A stretch of DNA of 64,000 nucleotides from Streptomyces sp. CB02058 (GTDB taxonomy: Bacteria; Actinomycetota; Actinomycetes; Streptomycetales; Streptomycetaceae). Shown piece by piece: positions 1-7,996 of the stretch. The stretch covers positions 186,001-250,000 of the forward strand of contig NZ_LIPG01000006.1 of NCBI RefSeq assembly GCF_001905505.1, read 5' to 3'. The notes beneath the pieces are model-generated. The model was given only the letters and a program-made list of their open reading frames with translations. It was not told where the DNA came from and ran no database searches. Each line of letters opens with the position of its first letter. The first letter of the stretch is position 1. Both the position numbers and the translations under genes were made by a program.

Positions 1-1
1 C

Positions 2-697
2 GTCGAGATCGTGCGCAAGGCGATGTCCCGTGAGCGGCTGTCCTACGAGGGCGAGCACTGGACGCTGCCGCTGCCCGACGGCCCCGGCAAGCCCATCAAG
101 CTGACCGTCCACCCGCAGCGCGAGCACATTCCGCTCTACATCGCCGCCATCGGACCGAAGAACCTCGAACAGACCGGTGAGATCGCCGACGGCGCTCTGC
201 TGATCTTCCCGGCCGCCGAGCACCTCGAGGAGACCGCGGTGCGGCACCTGCGGGCCGGACGCGAGAAGGCGGGGAAGACGATGGAGGGCTTCGACGTCTG
301 TCCGACCGTCCCCCTGGCCGTCGGCGACGACATCAACGGCCTGGCCGACATGTTCCGCCCCTACACCGCCCTGTACGTCGGCGGCATGGGCAGCCGCAAG
401 CAGAACTTCTACAACCAGCTCGCCCAGCGCATGGGCTACGAGAAGGAAGCCGCCGAGATCCAGGACAAGTACCTCTCGGGGGACAAGACCGGCGCGGCGG
501 CGGCCGTACCGCACGAGCTCATCGACAAGACCACGCTGCTCGGCTCGGTGGAGCGCATCGCCGACCGGATGCGGGCCTACGCGGCGGCCGGTGTCACCAC
601 ACTGACCCTCGCACCGGCCGGCTTCACGCTCGACGAGCGGATCGCGGCCCTGCGCGCGGGCACCGAGGCCCTGGAGCGCTCCGGCCTGGCCGCGTGA
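2..697 (+). CDS. LLM-class (probably F420-dependent) oxidoreductase, 5'-truncated by the window
   Basis: The reading frame is open from base 2, so the N-terminus lies outside the window; 231 residues of the C-terminal part are visible. The segments IPLYIAAIGPKNLEQTGEIAD and the closing GVTTLTLAP stretch are typical of bacterial luciferase-like TIM-barrel oxidoreductases of the F420-dependent type common in actinobacteria. In that family the barrel binds a reduced deazaflavin or flavin and transfers hydride to, or monooxygenates, an unknown small substrate. No signal peptide or membrane segment is visible in this part. It ends at a TGA followed about 50 bases later by a strong hairpin. The family is clear, but substrate and cofactor cannot be told from this fragment. 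Confidence 0.85.
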   Translation, partial: VEIVRKAMSRERLSYEGEHWTLPLPDGPGKPIKLTVHPQREHIPLYIAAIGPKNLEQTGEIADGALLIFPAAEHLEETAVRHLRAGREKAGKTMEGFDVCPTVPLAVGDDINGLADMFRPYTALYVGGMGSRKQNFYNQLAQRMGYEKEAAEIQDKYLSGDKTGAAAAVPHELIDKTTLLGSVERIADRMRAYAAAGVTTLTLAPAGFTLDERIAALRAGTEALERSGLAA

Positions 698-748
698 GCC
701 GTACCGGCCCCGTGACCGCCACGGAGCGGTAGTCCCGGGCGCAGCACT

Positions 749-791
749 ACGGCCGTGGTGGGGGCTCGGGGGTCCTCCCCGCCACGGCCGT
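749..791 (+). terminator. Hairpin terminator after the LLM oxidoreductase
   Basis: A 15-base arm at 749-763 pairs completely with 777-791 around a 13-base loop, about 50 bases after the stop codon at 697. There is no T-run, as is common for Streptomyces terminators. The rest of the 698-972 gap shows only the ribosome binding site of the next gene. Confidence 0.7.
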
Positions 792-972
792 CGTACGGAA
801 CAACGCGCCCGGCCCCCTCCCGGTTACGGCCCGTCCCCCTGCCGGGACACCGGAGCAGGTCCGGGCGCCGCGCGGCGCCCGTTCGGACCCGCCCGGACCC
901 CCTCGTGTTGCCTACCGACGCGTACCGAATTTGACTGTGCCTCTGCGGACACCGGTGCGAAAGGTGGCAGTG

Positions 973-1761
973 ATGCTCTCGGCAAAGAGTCTGTTCCAGG
1001 AGATCCTCGACAACGACGAGTCGTTCCGGCTCTTCTGCTCGATCGCGGCCGGCGGGGAGTCGCAGGGGGGCTGGGAGAACGGGCGCATCGCCGCCCTGGT
1101 CCCCGCCGGACTGCGCGAGCTCGCACCCAAGATCACCCGGCACGGTGCCGACGAGGACAAGCACGGCCGGATCTTCAACGCCCTGCTGAAGCAGCGCGGG
1201 CTCGAACCCGTCGCGGTGCCGTACGAGACGGACTACACCCTCCTGCTGGAGCGCCAGGGCATCGGTCTCTCCCACGAACGGCTCGGCGGCGAGACGCCGC
1301 TCACCGAGCGCGACATCATCGTCTACCTGTCCCACAGCCGGGTCACCGAACAGCGGGCGTCCGAGCAGATGCGGCTCCTGCTCAAGTACTTCTCCGACCA
1401 CCCCTCCATCGGCCGCGCCGTGCGGATGATCTCCCGGGACGAGGACAACCACCTCGCGTACTGCCACGAGGAACTCCTCCGCTTCGCCAGGGCCGGGCAC
1501 GGCCGGACCATCCAGTCCGTGCTGCGCGACTGCGCCCACGCCGAGATCCGTGTGTACCGCGACGTCAGCCTCGCCGTCATGAGCCACATGGGAGACGTGC
1601 TGGGCTGGCCCCGCGCCAAGGGAGCCGTGCTGGCGGCCGGCATCCACGCGATGTACGCCTACGAGCGGCTGGTGGGCTGGCGGCGCATGGTGAGCCTCGA
1701 ACAGCCCTCACTGGTGAACGCGCTGGGCGGTCCGGCCGTGCCGGAGACCGAGTACGCCTGA
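973..1761 (+). CDS. Ferritin-like di-iron domain protein, 262 aa
   Basis: The protein is almost wholly helical by composition. It carries two ferritin-type metal motifs, DEDKH near residue 60 and DEDNH near residue 158, plus intervening acidic positions such as TEQRASEQM. This gives the ExxH pairs expected for a carboxylate-bridged di-iron four-helix bundle. The family includes rubrerythrin-like and oxidase-like proteins of unknown substrate, so no specific reaction is claimed. The start is set at ATG 973 because AAGGTGG lies 6 bases upstream; an in-frame TTG at 931 has no such site. It stands alone on this strand and converges on the CorA gene, with only 11 bases between the two stops. No membrane segment or signal peptide is seen, so a cytoplasmic protein is expected. 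Confidence 0.75.
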   Translation: MLSAKSLFQEILDNDESFRLFCSIAAGGESQGGWENGRIAALVPAGLRELAPKITRHGADEDKHGRIFNALLKQRGLEPVAVPYETDYTLLLERQGIGLSHERLGGETPLTERDIIVYLSHSRVTEQRASEQMRLLLKYFSDHPSIGRAVRMISRDEDNHLAYCHEELLRFARAGHGRTIQSVLRDCAHAEIRVYRDVSLAVMSHMGDVLGWPRAKGAVLAAGIHAMYAYERLVGWRRMVSLEQPSLVNALGGPAVPETEYA

Positions 1762-1772
1762 GACCGGGCGGG

Positions 1773-2759
1773 CTACAGCCAGCCCCGGCGCTTGAACAGA
1801 CGGTGCAGGCCGAAGACCGCGAAGCCCATCAGCGCGATCACCGTCGGATACGTCCACACGTAGTCGAGCTCCGGCATGTGGCGGAAGTTCATGCCGTAGA
1901 TCCCGGCCACCATCGTCGGTACGGCGGCCATGGCGGCCCACGCCGAGATCTTCCGCATGTCGTCGTTCTGCCGCACGCCGACCTGCGCCAGGTGCGCCGA
2001 CAGGATGTCCGAGAGCAGCCGGTCGAGCCCTTCCACATGCTCGACGGCGCGGGTCAGATGGTCGTTCACGTCGCGGAAGAAGGGCTGCGAGCCGGAGTCG
2101 ACGAAGGGCACGCCCGGACTCGCCAGCCGCGCCATCGGGGCGCTCAGCGGGTTGGTCGCCCGGCGGAACTCGAGCACCTGCCGTTTGAAGGTGTAGATGC
2201 TCGCGGCGGTGTTCGAGGAGTCCCCCGAGCCGGTCGGGGCGAACACCTGGGCCTCCAGCTCCTCCAGGTCGATCTGGAGCTCCGCGGCGACCTCGATGTA
2301 GTGGTCCACCACCGCGTCGCTGACCGCGTAGAGCACCGATGTGGGCCCGTGCCTGAGGACTTCGGGCTCGGCCTCCAGGCGCCGGCGCACCGCCGCGAGA
2401 GGCGCGCCCTCGCCGTGCCGCACCGTCACCACGAACGAATCCCCTATGAACAGCATCAGCTCACCGGCGCTCACGGTGTCGCTCTTCTGCTCGTAGACCA
2501 CGGGCTTGATCACCACGAACAGCGAGTCGTCGTAGATCTCCAGCTTGGGCCGCTGATGGGCGCGCAGCGCGTCCTCGACCGCCAGCGGGTGCAGGGAGAA
2601 CTCGCTGGTGACGAGGTCGAACTCCTTCTCCGTCGGCTCGTGCAGCCCGATCCAGAGGAACGCGTCCCCGCTCGCACGTGCCTCGTCGAGGGCATCGGAG
2701 AAGTCGGCGGGACCCTCGGTCCTGCGCCCGTCCCGGTAAATTCCGCAGTCGACGATCAT
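1773..2759 (-). CDS. corA: CorA-family magnesium/cobalt transporter, 328 aa
   Basis: CorA-type channels form pentamers in the membrane and let Mg2+ (also Co2+, Ni2+) into the cell. The long acidic cytoplasmic N-terminal domain is followed by two C-terminal membrane helices. The diagnostic YGMNF selectivity motif sits at the end of the first helix, and a basic tail (LFKRRGWL) follows the second. Length matches the family. The start is chosen at ATG 2759, giving MIVDCGIYRDG, which is preceded by AGGGAAG about 10 bases upstream; a longer GTG start at 2792 is possible but less well supported. The gene is divergent from the histidine phosphatase gene with about 50 bases between starts. CorA paralogues in Streptomyces are common, and the transported ion here is inferred from family. 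Confidence 0.88.
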   Translation of the reverse strand: MIVDCGIYRDGRRTEGPADFSDALDEARASGDAFLWIGLHEPTEKEFDLVTSEFSLHPLAVEDALRAHQRPKLEIYDDSLFVVIKPVVYEQKSDTVSAGELMLFIGDSFVVTVRHGEGAPLAAVRRRLEAEPEVLRHGPTSVLYAVSDAVVDHYIEVAAELQIDLEELEAQVFAPTGSGDSSNTAASIYTFKRQVLEFRRATNPLSAPMARLASPGVPFVDSGSQPFFRDVNDHLTRAVEHVEGLDRLLSDILSAHLAQVGVRQNDDMRKISAWAAMAAVPTMVAGIYGMNFRHMPELDYVWTYPTVIALMGFAVFGLHRLFKRRGWL

Positions 2760-2799
2760 CCCGCGCATTCTTCCCTGCCGCGGACCGTTCACGCACCTC

Positions 2800-2805
2800 T
2801 ACGCT
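2800..2805 (+). promoter_or_regulatory. Candidate -10 box for a leaderless transcript of the histidine phosphatase gene
   Basis: TACGCT lies 7 bases before the ATG at 2813, and no Shine-Dalgarno sequence precedes that ATG. This spacing would place the transcription start on or next to the A of the start codon. No convincing -35 box was found, so the assignment is tentative. Confidence 0.4.
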
Positions 2806-2812
2806 GGCACGT

Positions 2813-3523
2813 ATGCCCACGCTCATCCTCGTACGCCACGGACGCTCGACCGCCAACACCTCCGGAGTGCTCGCCGGGCGGACCCCCGGCGTCGCCCTCG
2901 ACGAACGCGGTGCCGAACAGGCCGCCGCGCTCCCCGGCCGGCTGGCCGCCCTCGAATTCGCCGCGGCCGTCAGCAGCCCCCTGCAGCGCTGCCGCGAGAC
3001 CCTCCAGCCGCTGCTCGACGCCCGCCCCGGGCTCCCGCTGCACACCGAGGAGGGGATCAGCGAGTGCGACTACGGCGACTGGTCGGGCCGCAAACTCGCC
3101 GAGCTCTCCGACGAACCGCTGATGACCGTCGTGCAGCAGCACCCCTCCTCCGCCGCGTTCCCCGGCGGTGAGTCCATGCGGGCCATGCAGGCGCGGGCCG
3201 TCGAGGCCGTGCGGGAGTGGAACGCCCGGATCGGCGCCGAGCACGGGGACGACGCCACCTACGTGATGTGCTCGCACGGCGACATCATCAAGGCGCTCGT
3301 CGCCGACGCGCTCGGCATGCATCTCGACCTCTTCCAGCGCGTCCACGTGGACCCGTGCTCCGTCACGGCGATCCGCTACACGAGGCTGCGCCCGTTCCTC
3401 CTCCGCCTCGGCGACACCGGGGACCTGGCCTCCCTGGCGCCCCGGGAACAGTCCATCGGGGCCGACGCGGCGGGGGACACGGCAACGGATGCGGCCGTCG
3501 GGGGCGGCGCTGGGGCACCGTGA
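2813..3523 (+). CDS. Histidine phosphatase (phosphoglycerate-mutase-like, MSMEG_4193 type), 236 aa
   Basis: This is a cytoplasmic member of the histidine phosphatase superfamily, which hydrolyses phosphate esters through a phosphohistidine intermediate. The catalytic motif LVRHGRSTAN begins at residue 6. The second-half motif CSHGDIIKALVADALG supplies the proton-shuttle histidine region. The length is normal. The ATG at 2813 gives MPTLILVRHG with no ribosome binding site but with a TACGCT box 7 bases upstream, so translation is probably leaderless. It precedes the DUF3090 gene, the kinase-fold gene and mshC on the same strand. I recall these genes being kept together in many actinobacteria, which suggests a shared but uncharacterised process. 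True substrate unknown; a glycolytic mutase role is unlikely. Confidence 0.85.
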   Translation: MPTLILVRHGRSTANTSGVLAGRTPGVALDERGAEQAAALPGRLAALEFAAAVSSPLQRCRETLQPLLDARPGLPLHTEEGISECDYGDWSGRKLAELSDEPLMTVVQQHPSSAAFPGGESMRAMQARAVEAVREWNARIGAEHGDDATYVMCSHGDIIKALVADALGMHLDLFQRVHVDPCSVTAIRYTRLRPFLLRLGDTGDLASLAPREQSIGADAAGDTATDAAVGGGAGAP

Positions 3524-3629
3524 TCTCTCCGCGCAGTAGGGTGGACGCGCCGTAGGTGGCCTCGTGGGGCATCCCGCGGTGCCCCGGGGCCGCCCCCATC
3601 CGCCATCTCATTGTCAAGGGAGACAGGAC

Positions 3630-4220
3630 GTGTCCCGTCAGGTGTTCCTCTACGACCCGCCGGACCGCTTCGTGGCCGGCACGGTCGGGCTGCCTGGCCG
3701 CCGTACGTTTTTCCTCCAGGCATCCTCCAGAGGACGGGTCACGAGCGTGGCCCTGGAGAAGACCCAGGTTGCCGCGTTGGCCGAACGGATCGACGAACTC
3801 CTCGACGAGGTCGTCCGGCGGACCGGAGGCAATTCACCGGTGCCCGCCGTGGCCCCCATGGACGTCACCGACACCGCCCCGCTCGACGCCCCCGTCGAGG
3901 AGGAGTTCAGGGTCGGCACGATGGCACTCGCCTGGGACGGCGAGGAGCAGCGCATGATCGTCGAGGCGCAGGCCCTGGTCGAGCTCGACGCCGACTCGGA
4001 GGACGACCTCGCGGAGGCGGAGGAAAGGCTTCTGCAGGACGAGGAGAACGGCCCGCCGATGCTCCGCGTCCGGCTGAGCGGCGCACAGGCGCGGGCCTTC
4101 GCCAAGCGCGCCCTGGACGTCGTGAACGCCGGCCGGCCGCCCTGCCCGCTGTGCAGCCTGCCCCTCGATCCGGAAGGACACGTATGCCCGCGCCAGAACG
4201 GATACCGTCGCGGGGCCTGA
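3630..4220 (+). CDS. DUF3090 family protein with C-terminal zinc-binding-like cysteines, 196 aa
   Basis: The protein matches the actinobacterial DUF3090 family from its opening SRQVFLYDPPDRFVAGTVG and the conserved FFLQA segment. The C-terminus has CPLC, then a histidine and another cysteine (GHVCPRQNG), which looks like a small zinc site and is the only hint of chemistry. The start is GTG 3630, with AAGGGAGACAGGA directly upstream. The 3' end overlaps the next gene by 37 bases, implying co-expression and probably co-translation with the kinase-fold protein. A TAGGGT box at 3535-3540 may be its promoter -10. No biochemical function is established to my knowledge; a partnership with the downstream kinase-like protein is inference from the overlap. 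Confidence 0.82.
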   Translation: MSRQVFLYDPPDRFVAGTVGLPGRRTFFLQASSRGRVTSVALEKTQVAALAERIDELLDEVVRRTGGNSPVPAVAPMDVTDTAPLDAPVEEEFRVGTMALAWDGEEQRMIVEAQALVELDADSEDDLAEAEERLLQDEENGPPMLRVRLSGAQARAFAKRALDVVNAGRPPCPLCSLPLDPEGHVCPRQNGYRRGA

Positions 4221-5056
4221 CGGAGGCCGGGCTGCGCACCCTGCTCGCCGAGGGGGAGCTCACCGTCCTCGGCCAGGTCCGGGGCGCGTCGAACGCGGTG
4301 CTGTACTGCACCGTCGCGTACGAGGGCGAGCAGCGCCCCTGTGTCTACAAGCCGGTCGCCGGTGAGCAGCCGCTCTGGGACTTCCCCGACGGCACGCTCG
4401 CCCAGCGCGAGGTCGCGGCGTACGAGATCTCCGAGGCCACCGGCTGGGGTCTCGTGCCGCCGACCGTGCTGCGCGAGGGCCCGTACGGCGAGGGCATGTG
4501 CCAGCTCTGGATCGAGGCCGACGAAGCCGACGGGAGCGCCGGGGCGTCCGGGGCCGACGAGGCGCACGGACTGCCGCCGCTCCTCGCGCTCGTGGAGGGC
4601 GAGGAACCGGGGAACGGCTGGAAAGCGGTGGGCTTCGCCGAGGTGGGGGAGGGGAAGACCGCGCTGCTGGTGCACGCGGACGACCCCCGGCTGCGCAGGC
4701 TCGCGGTCCTGGACGCGGTGATCAACAACGGTGACCGCAAGGGCGGGCACCTGCTGCCCGCACCGGGCGGCCGGCTCTACGGCATCGACCACGGAGTCAC
4801 CTTCAACGCGGACGACAAGCTGCGGACACTGCTCTGGGGGTGGGCGGGCGAGCCGCTGACGACGGAAGCGGTCGAGGTGCTCGACCGGCTGTCCGCGGGA
4901 CTGGAGCAGGGCGGTGGGCTCGCCACCCGGTTGGGGGAACTGATCACCCCGGCGGAACTCGACGCCCTGCGGGCCCGTGTGGAGGACCTGCGCAGTTCCG
5001 GCCGCCACCCGCAGCCGAGCGGGGAATGGCCCGCGATCCCCTGGCCGCCGGTGTGA
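4184..5056 (+). CDS. SCO1664-family protein with PI3/4-kinase-like / HipA-like fold, 290 aa
   Basis: The sequence has the landmarks of a compact atypical kinase. There is a VYKP lysine near residue 56 that could hold ATP phosphates and an acid in the AQREVAAYE helix near residue 76. A catalytic-loop-like NNGDRKGGHLL is near residues 181-191, and an IDHGVTF metal-binding segment near residue 202 takes the place of DFG. An acidic, low-complexity insert (residues 112-128) differs from the rest. The start at ATG 4184 has GGAAGGA upstream and lies inside the DUF3090 gene, so the two are likely translated together. Substrate is unknown. The next gene downstream is mshC, but a 298-base gap and a hairpin separate them. 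Confidence 0.78.
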   Translation: MPAPERIPSRGLTEAGLRTLLAEGELTVLGQVRGASNAVLYCTVAYEGEQRPCVYKPVAGEQPLWDFPDGTLAQREVAAYEISEATGWGLVPPTVLREGPYGEGMCQLWIEADEADGSAGASGADEAHGLPPLLALVEGEEPGNGWKAVGFAEVGEGKTALLVHADDPRLRRLAVLDAVINNGDRKGGHLLPAPGGRLYGIDHGVTFNADDKLRTLLWGWAGEPLTTEAVEVLDRLSAGLEQGGGLATRLGELITPAELDALRARVEDLRSSGRHPQPSGEWPAIPWPPV

Positions 5057-5121
5057 GCGGGCGCCTGGCGTGAGGGCTGTCGCGCGCTCTCCGGAGGGCG
5101 CACGGCGACAGCTACGGCCTA

Positions 5122-5142
5122 CCCCCGGACTCCGTCCGGGGG
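5122..5142 (+). terminator. Hairpin after the SCO1664-type gene
   Basis: A 9-base arm at 5122-5130 pairs perfectly with 5134-5142 around a 3-base loop, 65 bases after the stop codon. It separates the kinase-fold operon from mshC. GC-only stem without a T-run. Confidence 0.55.
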
Positions 5143-5310
5143 TACCCCCCGCCGCGTCGTCGGACCGCCCGGATGCTCCGGTACGCGGACGTTCCTCCGC
5201 CGTGCGCCGCACCGCGTCCGGCGCCCCGCGCCGACCCACCGGGGAAGAGAGGGCGGCCCTTAGGTGAGAAACGCCATCCGCGCAAGACCGCGAATTCGGC
5301 CGCTCTGCGC

Positions 5311-5348
5311 CATCCGGTTCGTATCCGGAAGCATCATCCGGTTACGCT
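5311..5348 (+). promoter_or_regulatory. mshC promoter region with direct CATCCGGTT repeats
   Basis: CATCCGGTT occurs at 5311-5319 and again at 5334-5342, 23 bases apart, with a related ATCCGG between them. A TACGCT -10-like box follows at 5343-5348 and ends 6 bases before the mshC ATG, which has no Shine-Dalgarno site, so the mRNA may be leaderless. The repeats could bind a regulator; nothing in the sequence identifies which. The remainder of 5057-5310 shows only the hairpin listed separately. Confidence 0.35.
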
Positions 5349-5354
5349 CATGAC

Positions 5355-6584
5355 ATGCATGCCTGGCCCGCTTCTGAGGTCCCCGCCCTGCCTGGCAAGG
5401 GCCGCGACCTTCGGATCCACGACACCGCGACCGGCGGACGGATCACCCTTGACCCCGGTCCCGTCGCCCGCATCTACGTCTGCGGCATCACGCCGTACGA
5501 CGCGACCCACATGGGTCATGCGGCGACCTACAACGCGTTCGACCTCGTTCAGCGCGTGTGGCTCGACACCAAGCGGCAGGTTCACTACGTCCAGAACGTG
5601 ACCGACGTGGATGATCCGCTGCTTGAGCGGGCCGTGCGCGACGGCGAGGACTGGACCGAGCTCGCGGAGCGCGAGACGGCGCTCTTCAGGGAGGACATGA
5701 CCGCTCTGCGCATGCTTCCCCCCAAGCACTACATCGGCGCGGTGGAGGCGATACCCGGCATCGTCCCGCTCGTCGAACGTCTCAGGGACGCGGGCGCCGC
5801 CTACGAGCTCGAGGGCGACGTGTACTTCTCGGTGGAGTGCGATCCGCACTTCGGCGAGGTCTCCAACCTCGACGCCGAGGCGATGCGGAGGCTCTCCGCC
5901 GAGCGCGGCGGAGACCCGGAGCGCCCCGGCAAGAAGAACCCGCTCGACCCGATGCTCTGGATGGCCGCCCGTGAGGGCGAGCCGAGCTGGGACGGCGGCA
6001 GCCTCGGCCGTGGCCGGCCCGGCTGGCACATCGAGTGCGTCGCCATCGCCCTGGACCACCTCGGCATGAGCTTCGACGTGCAGGGCGGCGGCTCCGACCT
6101 CGCCTTCCCCCACCACGAGATGGGTGCCTCGCACGCCCAGGCACTGACCGGCGAGTACCCCTTCGCCCGCGCCTACGTGCACGCGGGCATGGTCGCCCTC
6201 GACGGCGAGAAGATGTCCAAGTCCAAGGGCAACCTCGTCTTCGTCTCGGCGCTGCGCCGGGCCGACGTGGACCCCGCCGCGATCAGGCTCGCCCTGCTCG
6301 CGCACCACTACAGGTCCGACTGGGAGTGGACCGACCAGGTCCTCGCCGACGCCGTCGAGCGTCTGGCGCGCTGGCGCGCCGCGGTCTCCCGGCCCGACGG
6401 GCTGTCCGCGGACGCCCTGGTCGAGGAGGTGCGGGAGGCGCTGGCCGACGACCTGGACGCCCCGGCCGCACTGGCCGCGGTGGACCGGTGGGCCGAGCGG
6501 CAGAGCGCCGGCGGCGGGACGGACGAGGGCGCGCCCGGTCTGGTCTCGCGCACGGTCGACGCGCTGCTGGGCGTCGCTCTGTAA
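5355..6584 (+). CDS. mshC: Cysteine--1-D-myo-inosityl 2-amino-2-deoxy-alpha-D-glucopyranoside ligase MshC, 409 aa
   Basis: MshC joins L-cysteine to GlcN-inositol using ATP, the penultimate step of mycothiol synthesis in the cytoplasm. It is a paralogue of cysteinyl-tRNA synthetase. A class-I HIGH-type motif THMGHAATY starts near residue 51, a zinc-ligand cysteine sits in YVCGITPYD (residue 43) and a second in HIECVAI. The KMSKSKG loop lies near residue 286. The protein is shorter than a true CysS because the C-terminal anticodon-binding region is reduced, as expected for MshC. The ATG at 5355 appears leaderless. Mycothiol is the actinobacterial glutathione substitute, which fits the organism. 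It ends just before a strong bidirectional terminator facing the PAC2 gene. Confidence 0.95.
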   Translation: MHAWPASEVPALPGKGRDLRIHDTATGGRITLDPGPVARIYVCGITPYDATHMGHAATYNAFDLVQRVWLDTKRQVHYVQNVTDVDDPLLERAVRDGEDWTELAERETALFREDMTALRMLPPKHYIGAVEAIPGIVPLVERLRDAGAAYELEGDVYFSVECDPHFGEVSNLDAEAMRRLSAERGGDPERPGKKNPLDPMLWMAAREGEPSWDGGSLGRGRPGWHIECVAIALDHLGMSFDVQGGGSDLAFPHHEMGASHAQALTGEYPFARAYVHAGMVALDGEKMSKSKGNLVFVSALRRADVDPAAIRLALLAHHYRSDWEWTDQVLADAVERLARWRAAVSRPDGLSADALVEEVREALADDLDAPAALAAVDRWAERQSAGGGTDEGAPGLVSRTVDALLGVAL

Positions 6585-6612
6585 CCCGCACACCCGTACC
6601 CGTACGACATGG

Positions 6613-6658
6613 AACGGCCCCGGACCTCGCGCGTGATCGCGGGGGGTCCGGGGCCGTT
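6613..6658. terminator. Bidirectional terminator between mshC and the PAC2 gene
   Basis: A perfect 14-base inverted repeat (6613-6626 with 6645-6658) with an 18-base loop lies between two convergent genes. It begins 29 bases after the mshC stop and ends 72 bases from the PAC2 stop. It can serve both strands. Confidence 0.8.
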
Positions 6659-6729
6659 CTTCCGTCACAGGGCCGGTCCGGGCGTCCGAGGCGTCCTCGT
6701 CGGTCCGGCAGGCCGTCCGGACGGTCCGG

Positions 6730-7764
6730 TCAGCTCTCCGAGGAGTCCTCGTCCGGCCCGGCCGACGGCGGGTCGTCCGACGCGCCCTCGTCGCCGTCCT
6801 TCGGCCGGCCCTTCTCCGGACGCTGCGGCTTCGGCGGTCGTGTACGGCCGCCGGAGGTGTCCCGCAGATAGGGCACGTCACCGCTCTCGGTGGCGTGACC
6901 GCCGGGCGCCTGGCCGGGCCCGCCGATGTCCCTGCGCCTCAGATATCGCTCGAACTCGCGGGCGATGGCCTCGCCAGAGGCCTCGGGAAGCTCGGCGGTG
7001 TCCCGCGCCTCCTCCAGCGTCTGCACGTACTCCGCGACCTCGCTGTCCTCGGCGGCCAGCTGGTCGACGCCGAGCTGCCACGCGCGGGCGTCCTCGGGCA
7101 GCTCGCCCAGGGGGATCCGCAGCCCGAGCAGATCCTCCAGGCGGTTCAGCAGCGCCAGCGTCGCCTTCGGGTTCGGCGGCTGCGAGACGTAGTGCGGGAC
7201 CGCCGCCCACAGGCTCACCGCGGGGACCCCCGCGTGCGTGCAGGCTTCCTGGAGGATGCCCACGATGCCGGTCGGGCCCTCGTATCTGGTCTCCTCCAGG
7301 TCCATGGTCCTGGCCAGGTCGGGGTCCGAGGTGACCCCGCTGACCGGCACCGGCCTGGTGTGCGGGGTGTCGCCGAGCAGCGCCCCCAGGATGACGACCA
7401 TCCCGACGCCGAGCTCGTGGGCGAAGCCCAGGATCTCGTTGCAGAACGAACGCCAGCGCATGGAGGGCTCGATGCCCCGGATCAGGACCAGGTCACGGGG
7501 CTTGTCGCCGCCGACCCGGACCACGGAGAGCCGGGTGGTGGGCCAGGTGATCTTGCGTGCCCCGCCCTCCATGAACACCGTGGGCCGGTTGACCTGGAAG
7601 TCGTAGTAGTCCTCGGCGTCGAGCGCCGCGAAGACCTCGCCCTTCCACTCCCGGTCCAGATGTCCGACCGCTGTGGAGGCGGCGTCACCGGCGTCGTTCC
7701 AGCCCTCGAACGCGGCCACCATGACCGGGTCGATCAGCTCGGGTACCCCCTCGAGCTCGATCAC
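6730..7764 (-). CDS. PAC2-family protein, 344 aa
   Basis: The sequence from VIELEGVPELIDPVMVAAFE through about residue 270 fits the PAC2 superfamily, named after eukaryotic proteasome assembly chaperone 2; the fold resembles nucleoside-phosphorylase-like proteins. The last 70 or so residues are charged, proline-rich and probably disordered. The GTG start at 7764 is chosen because GGAAGGAGG lies 5 bases upstream; a longer ATG-initiated frame (7875) lacks such a site. Bacterial PAC2 proteins have no firmly known role. The complete 20S proteasome locus about 40 kb downstream makes a chaperone role attractive, but many bacteria without proteasomes carry the family, so this remains inference. It is divergent from fucD. 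Confidence 0.82.
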   Translation of the reverse strand: MIELEGVPELIDPVMVAAFEGWNDAGDAASTAVGHLDREWKGEVFAALDAEDYYDFQVNRPTVFMEGGARKITWPTTRLSVVRVGGDKPRDLVLIRGIEPSMRWRSFCNEILGFAHELGVGMVVILGALLGDTPHTRPVPVSGVTSDPDLARTMDLEETRYEGPTGIVGILQEACTHAGVPAVSLWAAVPHYVSQPPNPKATLALLNRLEDLLGLRIPLGELPEDARAWQLGVDQLAAEDSEVAEYVQTLEEARDTAELPEASGEAIAREFERYLRRRDIGGPGQAPGGHATESGDVPYLRDTSGGRTRPPKPQRPEKGRPKDGDEGASDDPPSAGPDEDSSES

Positions 7765-7939
7765 CCAGGCCTCCTTCCGAAGTTCCCTTGTGTACGGACC
7801 AACCTTACGGCTTCCGCCCTGTTCCGCCGCAGTCCGTTTGCCTCCTGGGCTGAACCGTGCCACCTCCGGATTCATCCGAGCTGTAGGGAGAGAAGTTGAT
7901 CTATTTTCCCCTGCACCCTGGACTCTCGACCCTCAGGGA

Positions 7940-7975
7940 GGCTATACATCGGATGACCATGCAGAGATCCGATGT
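7940..7975 (+). promoter_or_regulatory. Promoter/operator of the L-fuconate operon (GntR-type sites)
   Basis: GGCTATACATCGGATGAC at 7940-7957 contains a TATACA -10-like box running into an ACATCGGATG(A) half-palindromic site. A second, inverted copy (AGATCCGATGT) sits at 7965-7975. The first site matches 16 of 18 bases with the sequence in front of the GntR gene at 22599-22616, read on the minus strand. Overlap with the -10 region suggests repression by that GntR protein. Confidence 0.6.
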
Positions 7976-7996
7976 TATGCCTTTGGGGGCGCACCC

